Positions 9,546-22,315 of a stretch of 64,000 nucleotides of DNA are shown piece after piece. Source of the stretch: Prochilodus magdalenae (taxonomy: Eukaryota; Chordata; Actinopteri; Characiformes; Prochilodontidae). Made by a program: the position numbers and the translations under genes. The notes under the pieces are model-generated. The model was not told where the DNA came from. It worked only from the letters and a program-made list of their open reading frames with translations, and did not search any database. The stretch lies in NCBI GenBank assembly GCA_024036415.1, contig JAMWET010001300.1, positions 782,501 through 846,500 on the forward strand, given 5' to 3'. Every line of letters starts with the position of its first letter. The stretch's first letter is position 1.

Positions 9546-12500
9546 TTATTGAACGATACTAAAATAGTGACTGTTGTCGATTCTGTATTTGGTGTGATCC
9601 ATTCAATCCTTATATTCAGGAGGAACACATTAATATATGTCATGAATGTTTAGTTGCACGTTATTCTTTTTTTTAAGTTAGTTTTCAACTGTATTAACAG
9701 CCAATAGCTTATCCAGCTCTGTACACCAATCACTTGTTGTGGCACATTTAAAACATTGTGGCAGAAAACGCTCCAGAAAGTGTGGGGTCTTAAGGTGGCC
9801 TACATGCAAAACTTAAACATGTACTAAGGAATTGGTATATATCTTTCTGTTAGGATTAGTTGGGTTAACTGTGGCCTACTGCAGTATCAACCAAACAGAT
9901 CAGGCTAATGGACGCATGTTTTATACCAGAAGCAACAAGGCATGGCAGCAAAGCTGAGCATTTCTAGATCGCTTGTGGTATTAACATTGACGATGGATGT
10001 ATTTTGTAGAATACACTTCCATCATGTAGCCAATGGCAAACTGAAAAGGAATCGAAGCTTTGAGTGTAGAGATGGCATGTGTGATATTGTGCCTGCCTCC
10101 CTTGACCAATTGAAACTGGCCTGATGCAACTGCCCTGTGCTGAACATATCCCACCACTTCAACCGACCAGTAGGTCACAACCCACAGTTTGAAAATTAAA
10201 ACATTTCCTGGGTGAAAAATCTGATTTACCAGATATGGCATATCAGCAAAGATGGGCATCGGTAGGAGGGCATATCAGCAGATGATCCTGGATCTGATAT
10301 CATGGTGAGGAAAAGAATGAATGTTATCCACAGATCTATTCTAAAATGCATGCCTTCACACCGAGCGATGTGGTGGTAGCTGTGTGAAGGATAGTTAGAC
10401 TGTTTAAGCATTTTAGCCTGATTAGATGGCCCATTTTAAAGCTCAGTGTTTTTTAAGGAATAACATTGGACCGATATTGGTTGATGCTCTTCAATATCAA
10501 TGTGTTAGGGGGAAAAAAGAAGTAGTTGTATAATCTTTAAAGTGTACATGCTTTCCCTCATCCCAAATGTAGTTGTGGTGTCTAAAGTTGCCTTCATTAG
10601 TTTGCACTGCAGGTTCAAGTAAATAATCATTACTAGATATTACTAGATATAGTCATTACTAGATACTAGATATTATTGCATTCAGCCATGAATTCATGGG
10701 AGGCATGGTCATACTTGTGTTGTATTGTGTCTGGCCTTGAGGATGTTAGGTGGATATAGGTATCTACCATGAGCGCAAAATGTATGGCTATAATTGAGCT
10801 GTCTGCTTTATGGCCATGTCGCTGAGTGCTGGATGGTGCTTCGTCCATTGCTGCTGTGTTCAAAGAAATGAGCATTTGCTGAAAGTGCTATGTTTCCTGT
10901 GTCTCCTTCTTTACCTAGACGCCAAATGACAAAATCAGTTAGCAGTGTGTGACCCATATGCACTGTATTCAGTTGCTAAAAGTAAATGAAACTAAAGTAA
11001 ACTTATTTGTGTGGTTTCTGACTATGTACAATCTACTGTACAATACAAACTGATACAATTATGGACCCAATTCTAGTTTCAAGGTAATGCCTGTTTTCAG
11101 TTATGCAGCACATGTGTATGTTTGTAATCTAGATAATACAGAAACTAAAATTGCCTTGAGATTACTTAAGAGTTTACATCCAATTTGAGGCAACTGATGC
11201 AGTTGCCATGACATTACCTAGTGGGCACATAGCTGAACTGCTGGTTATACTGCTTTATTATCAAGCTGATTAAAAGTTTCATACACAATAGATTATGGTC
11301 TTGTTCAGTAGTCACAGATCTATCAGCAGCATTATAGTTACACTGCACGGATGACCATATGTGCACAGTATGACCCAATCGAAAAGCTCCTCAATTAAGT
11401 TTGGTGGAGGTGTTAGCATGTGCTGAGCAACACCCTGCTGCTACTTTGAGACCTGGTAGGGTCAAGCAGATGTAGCTTGTGTATGCGTGTTTGTGTTTAT
11501 TCTGTTTGATATGTCTGGTGAGGTTTCTAAAACCGGCTCTAGCCCATGGAGACCACCACCATCTGTCATTCCCAGTCCACAGTGGTGGAAGTTCTCTCCA
11601 GCTTTCATGTGGATCTTCTTTTTGAGCCTGTGCTGGTTTTAGAATGGGTCTTTGTGGCAACTGGATTGCGGAGCTCCTTAACCTTATTTGACATACTTTT
11701 TAGCACCTTAATTCTTTAGCACCAAACATCGCAATCGGTCCTCTCTGTATCAGAAAACATGATCACATATCATATATGCTCTTGAGAAGATGCAGTCAGT
11801 GGCATGTTCGTCTATGCTCGACATAGACGTCAACAAGTTTTATCTATGACTGCTGTGCTGTTGACCCAGGCTTGTTCCATTAGGTAGAGCGGCAGCTTTG
11901 TCATTTGTGGAGTAAAGGACAAGAGTGTTAATCACAAACTAAACATTTCACCAAAGATTAATGGGCAGTTGGAACTGGATCAGTTCATTGTTCTATTTGT
12001 GATGTGACGTGGGTAGTACATGTGATTTGGCCCAGACACCAGTTTTTGGAATGGGGGAGTTTTAGTTGTCTTCTTAGATAGCTCTGTTGTTGCTGTGTTG
12101 AATGTATGGGTTCAAGACCAGAGGTCTTTAAAACAGCTTTAAGTGGGACACCAGCAGGCCCAAAGTTTCACTACACACTTCTGTAAGCTGAGAATAACAC
12201 ATTCAGTTTTTATTGCAGTCTTTGTAGTGGCTGAAGTCTTAGCGTCGCATTTGGTCCAGGCCCAAAAACATTTAGAGCTTAGCCTGACATGGCACACAAC
12301 ACTAGGCTTTGAGTTAAAATTTTTCCTAGTCCAGACCAAAAAATTTAAACTGAATTAGGGATGTACAATCCAACATAATTTTGATATGAATTTTGGGCCA
12401 AAGAAAAAATAATAATCTAGAACTCTAGATTTGTCTTGTAGGGTGACAGCACTACTGTTGCTCAGACATAGAGCAGCAGATAGTTATACACGAAAAGTAC

Positions 12501-13370
12501 AAAAGGCAGAAAGAAAATCTATAGGTTTTTATGTTGGATTGGGTAACAGTGTTAACCAGTAAGTAAAGATGCTGATAAGAACTTATTGTCTTCTACATGA
12601 AATATGTCTCCTCAGTACACAGTGGGCCTATCTGATCTATGGCAGAAAAAAAAATCATTCTTTCTGGATCTGGATATCTTTAGCTAGTGGTTAACCTTGT
12701 TGGTGATACAGCCATGCTATCTCAGCCTTCTCAGTCACATCCTTAACCATGCATTCTTGGTAATGTGTTCACGATCAGACACTTGTGTTTTAAAATAGTT
12801 TTGTTGAATTGAGTGTCTGTGCATCTCTCTTGCCATGAAGAAACAAACACCAAAACAATGATATTCAGTGCATGAGTGCCTCATGATGCTGTGGTTAACA
12901 TCCTGAAAGGATGACACCAGGAAGTTACTACATAGCAACAGTGATACCCATCATTGGATCATAGAATAAATAAAATAATGCTACATTATATGACAAAGCA
13001 TGACACTGTCCAAAAGTCATTTTATATTCCTCCTCTCATCAAGCAATGCATTCAAGCAACATAGTCTAGTCTGGATGGACTTTCCATAACTGTGCAGTGC
13101 TAATGTGTTGATATGTATGAATGTTAGTCTTTCCATGTTTAATCCTAAAGGTCTGTTTGTTTAAGTGCAATATGTTACATATAACATGTTCATTTTAAAA
13201 CTTTATTTTTTGGTATGGTTATATTTAGCATGCCTCCATTTTCTTACCAGGTTGTTCCTCGTGGGCCTCAGTGCGACATTCTATTTGACTCAGCATGCCT
13301 GATAGCAATTGTTTTAAGGTGATGAGAATAGGAAGGAAGAATAAAGTAAGGAGTTAAAAAAAGAAGGTGA
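9546..13370. other. Unassigned sequence with faint repeat relics
   Basis: No gene seen in 3.8 kb. Weak relics: 10190-10290 and 10460-10510 contain phrases such as GGACCGATATTGG, which recall degenerate fish DNA-transposon ends; 10627-10676 is a small tandem array of TACTAGATA units. All open frames are below 93 codons and lack motifs. Confidence 0.45.
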
Positions 13371-15156
13371 ATTGAAGTGTAAAATCTGTTAAAGGCGGGA
13401 GGTGGGCCGTGAGAACCCAAGCATGAAATTTGAACCTGACCTGACATATTTGGGAAATGACATCCAAACCCGAACAAACCGACTGTCCCACCAGATTGGG
13501 GCAGATATTTTCAGCTCTACTCTACTGCAGTTTAAAAGAGAGCATCCAAAGTAAAGTAGAGAATAGTTCAGTGGTACTGGTTTCTATTCATGCTCCATCC
13601 ACAAAGTCATGCTTTCATTGTTTGTAGGTTGCAAAGTTCACAGAATGTTGTCCAGGACAATCCCCTTCCAAACTGATGACAAATTGAAGTGCCCAGCTCA
13701 GTCTTAATACCTACAATACGTAAATGTTTGAAGATAGGGATTCAGCTCAGTCCTGGACAGCACAGCATTCTGAGTGCTGATATCGTAGCAGTTCCAAAGA
13801 ACACATTTGTGGGTGGAGTATAAATAGATCAATTGTAGATCAAATGTAAAAATGGGAGGTGTAAGATGTGCCTGATGTTGCTTGTGGTTCCACCTGGTAT
13901 TCAGGTGCAGTAGCCTGCTTTATCTGGCCTTTAAAGTCATTTACGTAAAACCACTCAACCGGTTGTATGAACAGCAAAATGGACACTATAAGCTCAGTGA
14001 CCCTCAAGTGTAATGGCGGCCTCCTTAAGTCCCCAACACACACTCCAACACACGTTTCCCAGCCTCTTCATAAAAAAGAGGGGGAAAGAAGGTAATTTCA
14101 AAATTGCACCATTGATTTCTCAGCATATCCAGTGATAAAAAGAGTTCCTGTCTCTCACATCTCTATTTGAGTCCTTGTATTTGGCAGGGACATAGAGGCA
14201 CTGTAAATAGGGCTTGGAGGAGTTGGAGCGAGGGTCTGCAGGACAACTCAAGGACTCCCTCACATTTACTGCTAGCTTTGACTGTAGTAGCAGCAACATT
14301 TAGATGGCAGGAAATGGTTTTCTGTAGAGGAATTATGCCACTGCTCATTTTACACTGAGCTCAGCTTATGGGCCCAGTAAGACATGTTGTTATTAATATT
14401 TCAGAATAATATGAAGAGATAGCCAGCTTCCTGTGAATAGGACTTTCAGATGCAATAAAATGATAGTGATAATTAAAGACTAGTACAAAAAACAGCATTT
14501 CCATTATAATTGTTTCTGTATCATTACACAGATATCATTGTTTCTGTTAAACTACGCGGTCGGAGCAGCTCCCTCAGGTCCGCTGCAAAAGAAAGGCTTG
14601 CAACAAGCAGTAAAACTCCTTTGATTCAACTTGAAATAAAGGCTTTAAATGAGTCAATGCCAAGCAAACTTCGGCACTACTTTCTATGAATCAGGTATTT
14701 GCAATGACTTCTAATGCTTTGTAATGCTAGCCTTTGAAAGTATGCATTAACTTTCATAATTATACACATAAACTGGTATAATGCAACACTGTTATAAGGC
14801 TTCATAGCATATATAGTGACATAATGCATTATAATGTATATATTATTTTTATTTTTAACATTATCTGTGAAACCAGCATCATTAAGCTTTGTAACTATGG
14901 TTGTGTTCATTTGCTTAATGCAAGTTTCTCAATATTTTCAAAATGAAAATGATTTTATAGGTGCCCATCGGATCTAATGAACACTTAAAAGCCTTCTTTA
15001 TAAATCACCATTTTGCCTCTTACATGCTTCTAAAACATTTTTTAAAAAATTTACATTCATTTAAAAAAAAATTTTTTTATTTAATCTGTTTCACTAGGGT
15101 AGCCACGTTGCCACATCTTTTAGGAATCTCTTATTTAGTTCAGCCCTGCAAAAGCA
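13371..15156. other. No gene seen
   Basis: Unassigned. 13380-13510 has CCCGAACAAACCGAC-type wording like degraded fish hAT repeats, but no end can be fixed. 15040-15082 is low-complexity A/T. Confidence 0.45.
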
Positions 15157-15343
15157 GTACCCTGGTTTCCAACCCTGAAGGACCCCCTGCCCAACACATT
15201 TTAGTGTTTGCCTTGCTCTTAACACACCTTATCCAACTAATCTGCTCATTAAAAAGCCCTTCCTGAGCTGAAGTGCGTGTGTTGTGACCAGAAAAAAGGT
15301 CCTCTGAGGGTCCTCCATGACAAGGGTTGGAAACCACTGCTCC
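15157..15343. mobile_element. Fold-back MITE-like repeat
   Basis: Left arm TGGTTTCCAACCCTGAAGGA (from 15163) pairs with the reverse complement of the right arm CAAGGGTTGGAAACCA (15321-15336). The middle (15225-15265), with CACCTTATCCAACTAATC and GCTCATTAAAAAGC, matches a widely dispersed fish fold-back repeat known to me. No coding capacity. Confidence 0.6.
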
Positions 15344-15586
15344 ATCCACTTTTGGTTCTCTAACAGTAGCCTCCCAGACATTCTGCATGCTCCAACCACA
15401 CTTAAAACAAATAGGGATAAAGGAAAAGTGTGGGGGCCTTGAAGACTGGCTTGGGAACTACTGCATTAGAGAACCTTTCATTAGATGGTTCTATAAAGCA
15501 GTCCATATTTTTGCTCTATTCCCATTGAGTATAGGTTGGGTTGGTGCAAAAAGTGTAAAAAGTCTTGGGTTTAGTTATTCATTATA

Positions 15587-15708
15587 ACACTTTACCTTAA
15601 GAGTTAACATGAAGTAACTAATGTTAAATAAACAAGTAACCACTTTTGCATGTTTAATTAACATTAGTGAACATTAGTTAATGTAAAACTTCATGTTAAC
15701 TAGGTCAT
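15587..15708. mobile_element. Fold-back repeat, family F copy 1
   Basis: Inverted arms GTTAACATGAAG (15604-15615) and CTTCATGTTAAC (15690-15701) are a perfect 12-bp pair; inner ACTAATGTTAA and TTAACATTAG also pair. It begins ACACTTTACC, as does the related copy at about 44881-45072. Confidence 0.55.
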
Positions 15709-16499
15709 TACTTTGTTTGTTTTGTTACCAGGTAGTTAGTTCAATACAGTGACCTGAAAGTTTGAGTTAATTAGGAAAATGTATTTTCAGATGTTAAAGG
15801 ACCTTGAAATATAAGGTTGTAGTTTAAATGTAATATATTCTATATAATTAATATATAATATATATTTAATATATATTATATATTCTTGTGATCACGTTAC
15901 AGTTACTGATTTGATAAGATTTGCTTTATTTACCTCTATAAGAAAGTGTGATTAACTGCGCGATGCCTTTAAATCACAAATACCCATCTGTCATGATATA
16001 TTAAACGTGCTTGTGTGGGTGCTACCTAAAACAGCTGACTGTAAGACTTTGATTGTTAATAAAGTGTTGTGAATTTAGAGCACAATCTGTCGAGGCATGT
16101 AATCTCTGATACATTTTATTTGAAGGCTGCCCTTTCTGACTGTTCTCACCGACTAAACTCTAAGTCTTAAAACAGCATCAGCTGTTCATAACTTTTATCA
16201 AGAGGCAGAAAACACAAGTTATGTGAACTTGTGTTGGCTGATGAACTAAGAAGTTTGAGTTGGCTAAACTCTTTGCAGTTGCGTTTTTGCAGTTTGGTGA
16301 TTCCTGTAAAATCTGATGTAATATAATCTTAATATGTGGGATGTTCCATGATTATGGCATATTATACTAGAGCTAATTAAAACTATATGACACTATCAAA
16401 AGTGTGATATTCATCATGGAGCTTCACACAAACCAAATCAGACATACCATTTGTTCCATAATAAAGCTCTCCTCTCATGCTAAAGTTTTCAACAGTGTA
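15709..16499. other. No gene seen; AT palindrome
   Basis: 15829-15888 is an almost pure A/T stretch with short palindromes (TAATATATATTTAATATATA region). The rest is unassigned. Confidence 0.5.
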
Positions 16500-17100
16500 T
16501 TAAGCTTACCGTTGGAGGAATCTGGCCTCAGGTCTAAGCCCACAGCCGTTAATGAAGAGGGGCTGAGGCCACTGTACTTTATCATGATCTATGAATCTCA
16601 GATTTTGATGCAATAGAAAGCCAATCACTCGCGGCACCCTGCCAGGCAAAGCATTAGTCATCATGTCTTTGACACCGCCGTCAAATTGGGTCATTTGTTT
16701 GAATTAAAAGCACTCATTTGTAAATATACACGTACAGACAAAAGACATACCTCTCCCTTATTCTGATATATGAAAGAATAAAGTAATGTTACCCTTATGC
16801 TTTAGTGCTGTGATGGAATATAGCTTCTTAAGCTCGCAAAACTGTGTCTTGTGAGCACTTTGGCTCAAGGTCAGTGTGCAAAAATCATCTCCTTTTTTAT
16901 TATTATTGCTGCTTAATTAGGTCTGGACATCATTGTCAGTGTTAAACATTAATTAAAGGCTTTTTGAATACAGCAGTATTTGCAAAGAGACCTGAATCTT
17001 CTCCTTTTAAAGGTCTGTGAATGTAAATGTCTTGCTTCATTATATTCCCAGCATAATAAACTGATTAAAGTGAGTTCATTTGAATGAAGGTGCCTTTCAA
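16500..17100. promoter_or_regulatory. Candidate conserved non-coding block
   Basis: Repeat-free block with TTAATTAG (16913-16920) and ATTAATTAAA (16948-16957), several TCATTA/TAAT cores and a GC-richer island at 16625-16685. No coding frame. Regulatory role is inferred from composition. Confidence 0.3.
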
Positions 17101-18126
17101 ATAGTGCACTAAACAACACACAAAAACTTGGCCCAAAAATGCTGTAATATCAAGGTCAGCTTTGCTGTTAGACCATCGAGCACTTGGTCTGATACATGCT
17201 GTATTTGTTTTGCTCTAAACTGTTGTAGAACAGTAAGAGACTCTTTAAAGTGGGATCTTATTCTTTCTATGCTTTAATAAAAGGTAGCTGGTTGTGATGG
17301 ATGGTAGCTTCAATTGCAAAAACATGTTTGAAATGATTTAAAAACTGTTATTTTGGCTCTTTTCTAGTTTTGGTAAAAACCTCAGAAATTCCGCTTCCGC
17401 TCAGTAATGAATACCTCCACATTTATCTTTGATCTGAGCAATGGGAAACGCTGTACTTATCTGCCTGTTAGAGAACTGGACAAGCTTTCAGATTTACTAA
17501 TATGTTGGATTAAAGTTTTTCAGAGGTATCCCGGGCATAGTTATAATTCCTAGCATATGAAGGACTAGCCAATGGGTGAACCAATTTGTTACGGCACCGC
17601 CCTGAGGCAGTTCAGTGCTGCAGGCTTGTTGGTGAAGAATACGAAAGACAGAAGCTTGCTGATTCGTGGGTGAAGCAGCTAAACAATGGCCTTTCCCTGA
17701 ATTTGTGTTTAAACGTCTGTTGTCTCCTAATGGGCACCAAAACAAAATAATATATTTAGTTTCAGGGACCCTCCAAAATTCTAATTTTGAGACATTCAGG
17801 GGGGTTAATAAGATAATTAGGGGATTCCAGACCTTTCAGGACCACCTATATTTTGCACCTTTTATGGCACTGGTAAATAAAACAAAGCTCAGTCCTGCGT
17901 ATAAATGACAACATCACTGCAGTTTTCAATCATTTGTCCTATAAACATCCACACTGCAGCTGCTGCAGTAGGTATGATCATGGTTAAATTGCATTCACCT
18001 GTCTTAATGTATTTTCAGAGCTGTTATATTACCTTGGTAGTTTGGTAGTGTGGTTAGCCATTGTGTTGGGTTTTTTTGGTTTGGGTAATTAGGGGCTAGG
18101 TAATGGTTTAGACCAGCTGCTTAATA
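17101..18126. other. No gene seen
   Basis: Unassigned sequence; short overlapping frames near 17497-17908 carry no motifs. Confidence 0.5.
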
Positions 18127-18646
18127 TACTGCTCAAAAAATTAAAGAGAACACTTTGAAAACTTAGGAACCTTCTACAACCATGTCCAGCTCTCCTAGAG
18201 TAACTGCCTGTCTCCTGGAATCTCCACCGTACTCTTAAGACTGTGCTGGGAGACACATCAAACTTTGTGGCAATGGCACATATTGATGTGCCATCCTTCA
18301 GTAATTGGGCTACCTGTGCAACCTCTGTAGGGTCCAGGTACCGCACCATGGTACTAGTAGTGATGCTGACTCAAGTCAACTGCAGAACTAGTGAAAAATC
18401 AGTGGGAAAAGATGAGGGGCAACAAAACGTCAATGACCTCGTCCTTTTAAACCTTTCCTGTTTTGGGGGGTGTCTCATTGTTGCTCCTCTACTGCACCTG
18501 TTGTTAGTTTCATTAACACCAAAGCAGCTGAAACTGATTGACGGCCCTCCCTACTACTTAACTGACCAGATCAATATCCCTGCAGTTGAACTGAGTTGAT
18601 GCTATACTCTGATTAAAAAGTGTTCCCTTTATTTTTTTGAGCAGTG
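18127..18646 (-). mobile_element. Internally deleted Tc1-like element (family A)
   Basis: A 520-bp element with ends ACTGCTCAAAAAATTAAAG (about 18128) and TTATTTTTTTGAGCAGTG (ending 18646), the same terminal repeats as the 1440-bp element at 29128-30567. Read on the minus strand it keeps the 5' end, the start of the transposase (start codon near 18349) with the first helix-turn-helix (ending GHGCRR), then jumps directly to the 3' terminal repeat near 18160. About 920 bp, including the whole catalytic domain, are gone. The left flank is TA; the right flank is TG then TA, so the duplication is imperfect. It is a non-autonomous derivative. Confidence 0.9.
18160..18349 (-). pseudogene. Tc1 transposase N-terminal fragment (family A)
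   Basis: About 60 codons starting MVRYLDPTEVAQVAQLLKDG encode the first DNA-binding helix-turn-helix of a Tc1-like transposase (motif SPSTVLRVRWRFQETG about residues 32-47). The frame then runs through the deletion joint into terminal-repeat sequence, so the second helix-turn-helix, nuclear signal and DDE catalytic core are absent. It is nearly identical over this stretch to the copy at 29424. Without a catalytic domain it cannot transpose; a truncated DNA-binding product is conceivable but there is no evidence for expression. Confidence 0.88.
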
Positions 18647-20423
18647 TGTATAGTCATGTCTCTGGGATTTGCCTCAGAGCTGCAGAACCAGTGTGATGAA
18701 AATATTTTATCAATTAAACCTACTAAACTACTACCAGGTAAACCTAATCGTGTCTTATAAGGTTTTTTATATGTGATGTCCATGATGGTAAAATAGAGGT
18801 AAATCTAAACAATCTGTTCCCTTGTATGTACCCCCTGTCCATGAAGGGGTATAAAATTATGTTTTCGGCCATTATCTTGTCTCAGAACTCATAAAACAGT
18901 AACAGTTTAGTGCATTGACTTTCTGTGAGGGAGCTTTTAAAAGAATTAAGCCTACATGTTTCTGGCACCTGGTTCATATTACCATTGTTGTGAGCCATTC
19001 TGTCTGAAATGTTTCACATCCCACCAACCTGGATGACTTAAGATTTAATTCCGCAGATGAGGAATCAATAATGGAAATTTAAATTGTTTAGCTACAGAAG
19101 TGTTTCCTCTATAGCATCCTTCCAAAGAGCCCTTTTTTGCCCCTTCATGTTTAACAGTGCAGAAGTAAAGAATATATAAGGGTTTTGTGATGAGCAGCTG
19201 ATGTAGGTAATCAATAAAAGAGCATTTACATTGTGTAAATTGAGGTATTTTGGCATACAATAACTAATATTAGCTTTATGATTTCCAGCAAGGCAATTTA
19301 GTAACAATTCAGTTGTTGGTTTCTATTTGTCCTAGTTCCACTCTTTCCTATTTATCAATATAAAAAGAGTCTATAGAGGGGGGAAAAAAGAACTGCAGCA
19401 AATCTTACTTCACATATCAAAACCAATCCATCTTGACGTTCAGTTGAATGGAAGCCTCTGTTTTGAAAAAGCGCTGGGTGCCTAGCTTATAGGGAGCTTC
19501 AAGTTGAATGAGCTGTAATCTGGTTATTTGAGGTCGATCGATGTGCTGGCGCTCTGTTGGAACAAGTGTCATTATCCACGTCTTGCAGAGAGAGTGAATG
19601 AGAATGAGAAAGCCAATGCATTTGGACTAAGTGTAAAAGCAACGTTTAAACATTCCCTACTCATGTGTTCATATTGCACTGCGCCAGCGAGTGTTACTGA
19701 GCAGAAAACAATGCAGAAGATTCAAATCTGTAATGAGATTCATTCCTCTCAGACACACACAGAGGCAATATACAGCAAACAATAACAACCACCTGTAATT
19801 AGTGTTGCAAGGAATTCCAGTTCATTTTTACTGTAGTGTTGTTTGTTTGTTTTTTGGGGGGCTTTTTGTTTTGCCTTGAAAACCTACAGCAGTATAGCCA
19901 TCGTCATTCACTGTGTTGCTATATGGAGTGTTTCAGCACAAACTGCTTTTTAAATGAGAGACTATATAGGCCAGACAACCAGAGCAGAGCTCATTTACAT
20001 AATCAATCTTAAAGACACACTTATAACAGTACCCTGCTAAATTCTAAGCGATGAAGAGGTTGGGAAACTGTGAAAATGATTTAGCTATGTATTTGTTCAT
20101 CTCATATGACTGAACCAGCACCTTGAGACAATCAAAATACATTGTAATATCGGAAAACAGCTGTTATTTCAGAATGCTCACAGTTGTAACTGCATTACAC
20201 GATCTGAACCGCAAACTCGAAATATGGATGCGTGAAAATTTACTTCAGTGCTGCTATTGCTGTTTTACGGCTGCTGCCTGACTACACGGTTTAGACAATG
20301 AATGTGCAAGAACGGTTCAAGGGAGTTTGTTACAGTCATTTTTTTTTTGGTACCTTGGAGCACCAGAACACTCAAACCTGGAGTTTTGTAATGCTGTACT
20401 ACCTTGTATTGGTATAATGACAT
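18647..20423. other. No gene seen
   Basis: Unassigned AT-rich sequence with short runs of T or G. Nothing recognisable. Confidence 0.5.
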
Positions 20424-20605
20424 TCATTCATCCTTATTGTCATCCTTGTTCACTTACCTTTTGGGGTTGCGGGGGATGCTGCAGCTGATTCGGCAGAAGA
20501 CAGGAAACAACCTCTTCGGAGTCTTTGGAGAAAAATCCACATACATGGGGAACTCTTCACACAAAGGGGCCTGTGCCTTCTCATGTTGGTATTATGATAA
20601 TATGA
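20424..20605 (+). mobile_element. Interspersed repeat fragment, family G
   Basis: Starts ATTCATTCATCCTTATTGTC and includes GGGGTTGCGGGGGATGCTG (20463-20481) and GGAGAAAAATCCACATACAT (20528-20547). This wording belongs to a very common teleost repeat whose less decayed copies I recall. A fragment of the same family abuts the minisatellite at 48062-48190. Class not assigned. Confidence 0.55.
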
Positions 20606-20697
20606 ATGAATTAAATTGAATACATTTCCAAACTGAAAATGAGATGGTTTGTTACCTGTAGCTGAGTGTAATTTGGTATGTTATGTAATGTAATCAT

Positions 20698-21140
20698 TTA
20701 TTCTACCAAACAGACTAAAGATAAAAAGACGCTGGGTACAGCAGGGGGTGCTAATGAATGCAGATGGCAGTTTTAGGTCTCGATTTTCAATCGTAAACCT
20801 TTTTTATTGCTGCTGGCTTGTTCCTGGCTTGTTCCTGGCTTGTTCCTGGCTTGTTCCTGTCTCATTCCAGACTTATAAGTATACGGTTACAGCCCAAAAC
20901 TAATCATTTATGTAAAAGAAACATTTTTGCTTAGAAGCGTCTGAATAAGGTTCTAGTGTTAATAATCTAGTTATTCTACCAAACAGACTAAATATAGAAA
21001 GGCGATGGGCACAGCAAAGGGTGCCTACGAATGTAGTGGCAAATTTAGATCTCGTTTTTCAAATCGTAAACTTTTTATGGCTGCTGGCTTGTTCCTGACT
21101 CGTTTAGAAGCGCCTGAATACGTTTCTAGTGTTTGTTTTC
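20698..21140. repeat. Diverged 273-bp tandem duplication
   Basis: The block starting TTATTCTACCAAACAGACTA at 20698 recurs at 20971, offset 273 bp. Both continue with a similar GGCACAGCA/GGTACAGCA region, a TCGTAAAC motif, GCTGCTGGCTTGTTCCTG, and AGAAGCG.CTGAATA..TTCTAGTGTT (first copy to 20960, second to 21133). The second copy lacks the 11-bp array of the first. Many substitutions separate the copies, so the duplication is not recent. Confidence 0.8.
20815..20858. repeat. 11-bp tandem array
   Basis: Four perfect copies of GGCTTGTTCCT inside the first unit of the larger duplication. Confidence 0.92.
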
Positions 21141-21877
21141 TGATGAACTACATACAGTATAGGCTACCATAAAACTAAACCTGCATCGCAATTCACACAA
21201 CTACACTTGAGAAGATGACTTGGGCAAACCTGGATCAGTATTGCATATGTACGTACCACATAGTTAGAACGACCTAACAACAATTTAAAGCAACTTCCAT
21301 TAAAGTTGAATGGACACATACACACATGCACGCATAAAGATCTGTCATCATTTTTAAATGTGCATTGTACAGCCCTCCATAATATAAAGGATCCGTAGAA
21401 TGAACTGCTGTCTGTAGAGATGTACCCTTACCTGGATGTGCACAGTCATTTCAAACGTTTGCAGAGCCCCAAACCTGGCTGTAGAGCGAAGAGCAGCCCA
21501 GAGTGGGCTGGATGTAGTATCAAACAGGAGAATGGAGGATCGAGGCACACGGCCACAGTGAGAAGCGAAGGAGCTGAAAAACTCCATCATCACACACAGC
21601 AGAGCGGTTCTGACATTAAACCCCTCCACATCACACACACTGTGATCTGCCACACTCCCGCCACACACATGCACACACACACACACACATACAGCTAGAG
21701 GGCTGGGACCCACCAAAGAGAGGAAGAGAGGACTGCACTGAAAAAGAAGAAGAGCTGGAAGCCAGTGTACAGCCTTCCTTTGAGCATGCAGGTGCCATGT
21801 CACATAGAGCAATAAAGTTTGTACGTGTGCATCAAAAATTGAACGTAAAAATAAAGGTGCCGTAATGTATTTTACAC
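21141..21877. other. No gene seen; (CA)n at 21662-21691
   Basis: The 152-codon reverse-strand frame at 21354-21812 crosses the CA repeat and has no domain signature. I treat it as chance. Confidence 0.5.
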
Positions 21878-22045
21878 TTTACACTCACTTTCTATTTATT
21901 TTATAGTTATTTGCATAAATGTTTCTTCAGCTTGAGGTCATGGAATGTTACCTTTACACTCACTTTCTATTTATTTTATAGTTTTTTGCATAAATGTTTC
22001 TTCAGCTTGAGGTCATGGAATGTTACCTTTACACTCACCTGTGAG
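21878..22045. repeat. 75-bp tandem duplication
   Basis: Two units, 21878-21952 and 21953-22027, differ at about one base in what I can compare (ATAGTTATTTGC versus ATAGTTTTTTGC), followed by the start of a third (TTTACACTCACC at 22028). The near identity implies a recent event. Confidence 0.93.
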
Positions 22046-22234
22046 ATGTTTTTTTTCCCCTCAATTATTGCAAGGCGTCCAGGCTATGAAGTAGCAAACA
22101 GCCCCGAACAATGATGCCCCCCTTCTGTTCCTTTGTCTACAGGCATGCATTTAGGCTATAAAGTTCTTTATCTGTTCATAGAACATTTTCCCAGAAGCAT
22201 TGTGGAATATTTAGGTGGTCTTGGCCAAACTTGA

Positions 22235-22315
22235 AACAACTTTGGAGAGACACTGGATGATTCAACAAGACAATGACACAAAGCACATAAGTAAATCAAA
22301 TCATTTCTGTAAAAG
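22235..22315 (+). pseudogene. Tc1-like transposase fragment
   Basis: ATTCAACAAGACAATGACAC at about 22260 reads QQDNDTKHISKS, the sequence around the second catalytic aspartate of Tc1-like DDE transposases. A stop follows within 20 codons and no flanking transposase or terminal repeats can be traced, so this is a small, old relic. Confidence 0.5.

Noticed and set aside
21354..21812. 152-codon reverse frame
   Set aside because: It runs through a CA microsatellite that supplies a Cys-Val stretch; flanks carry no motif.
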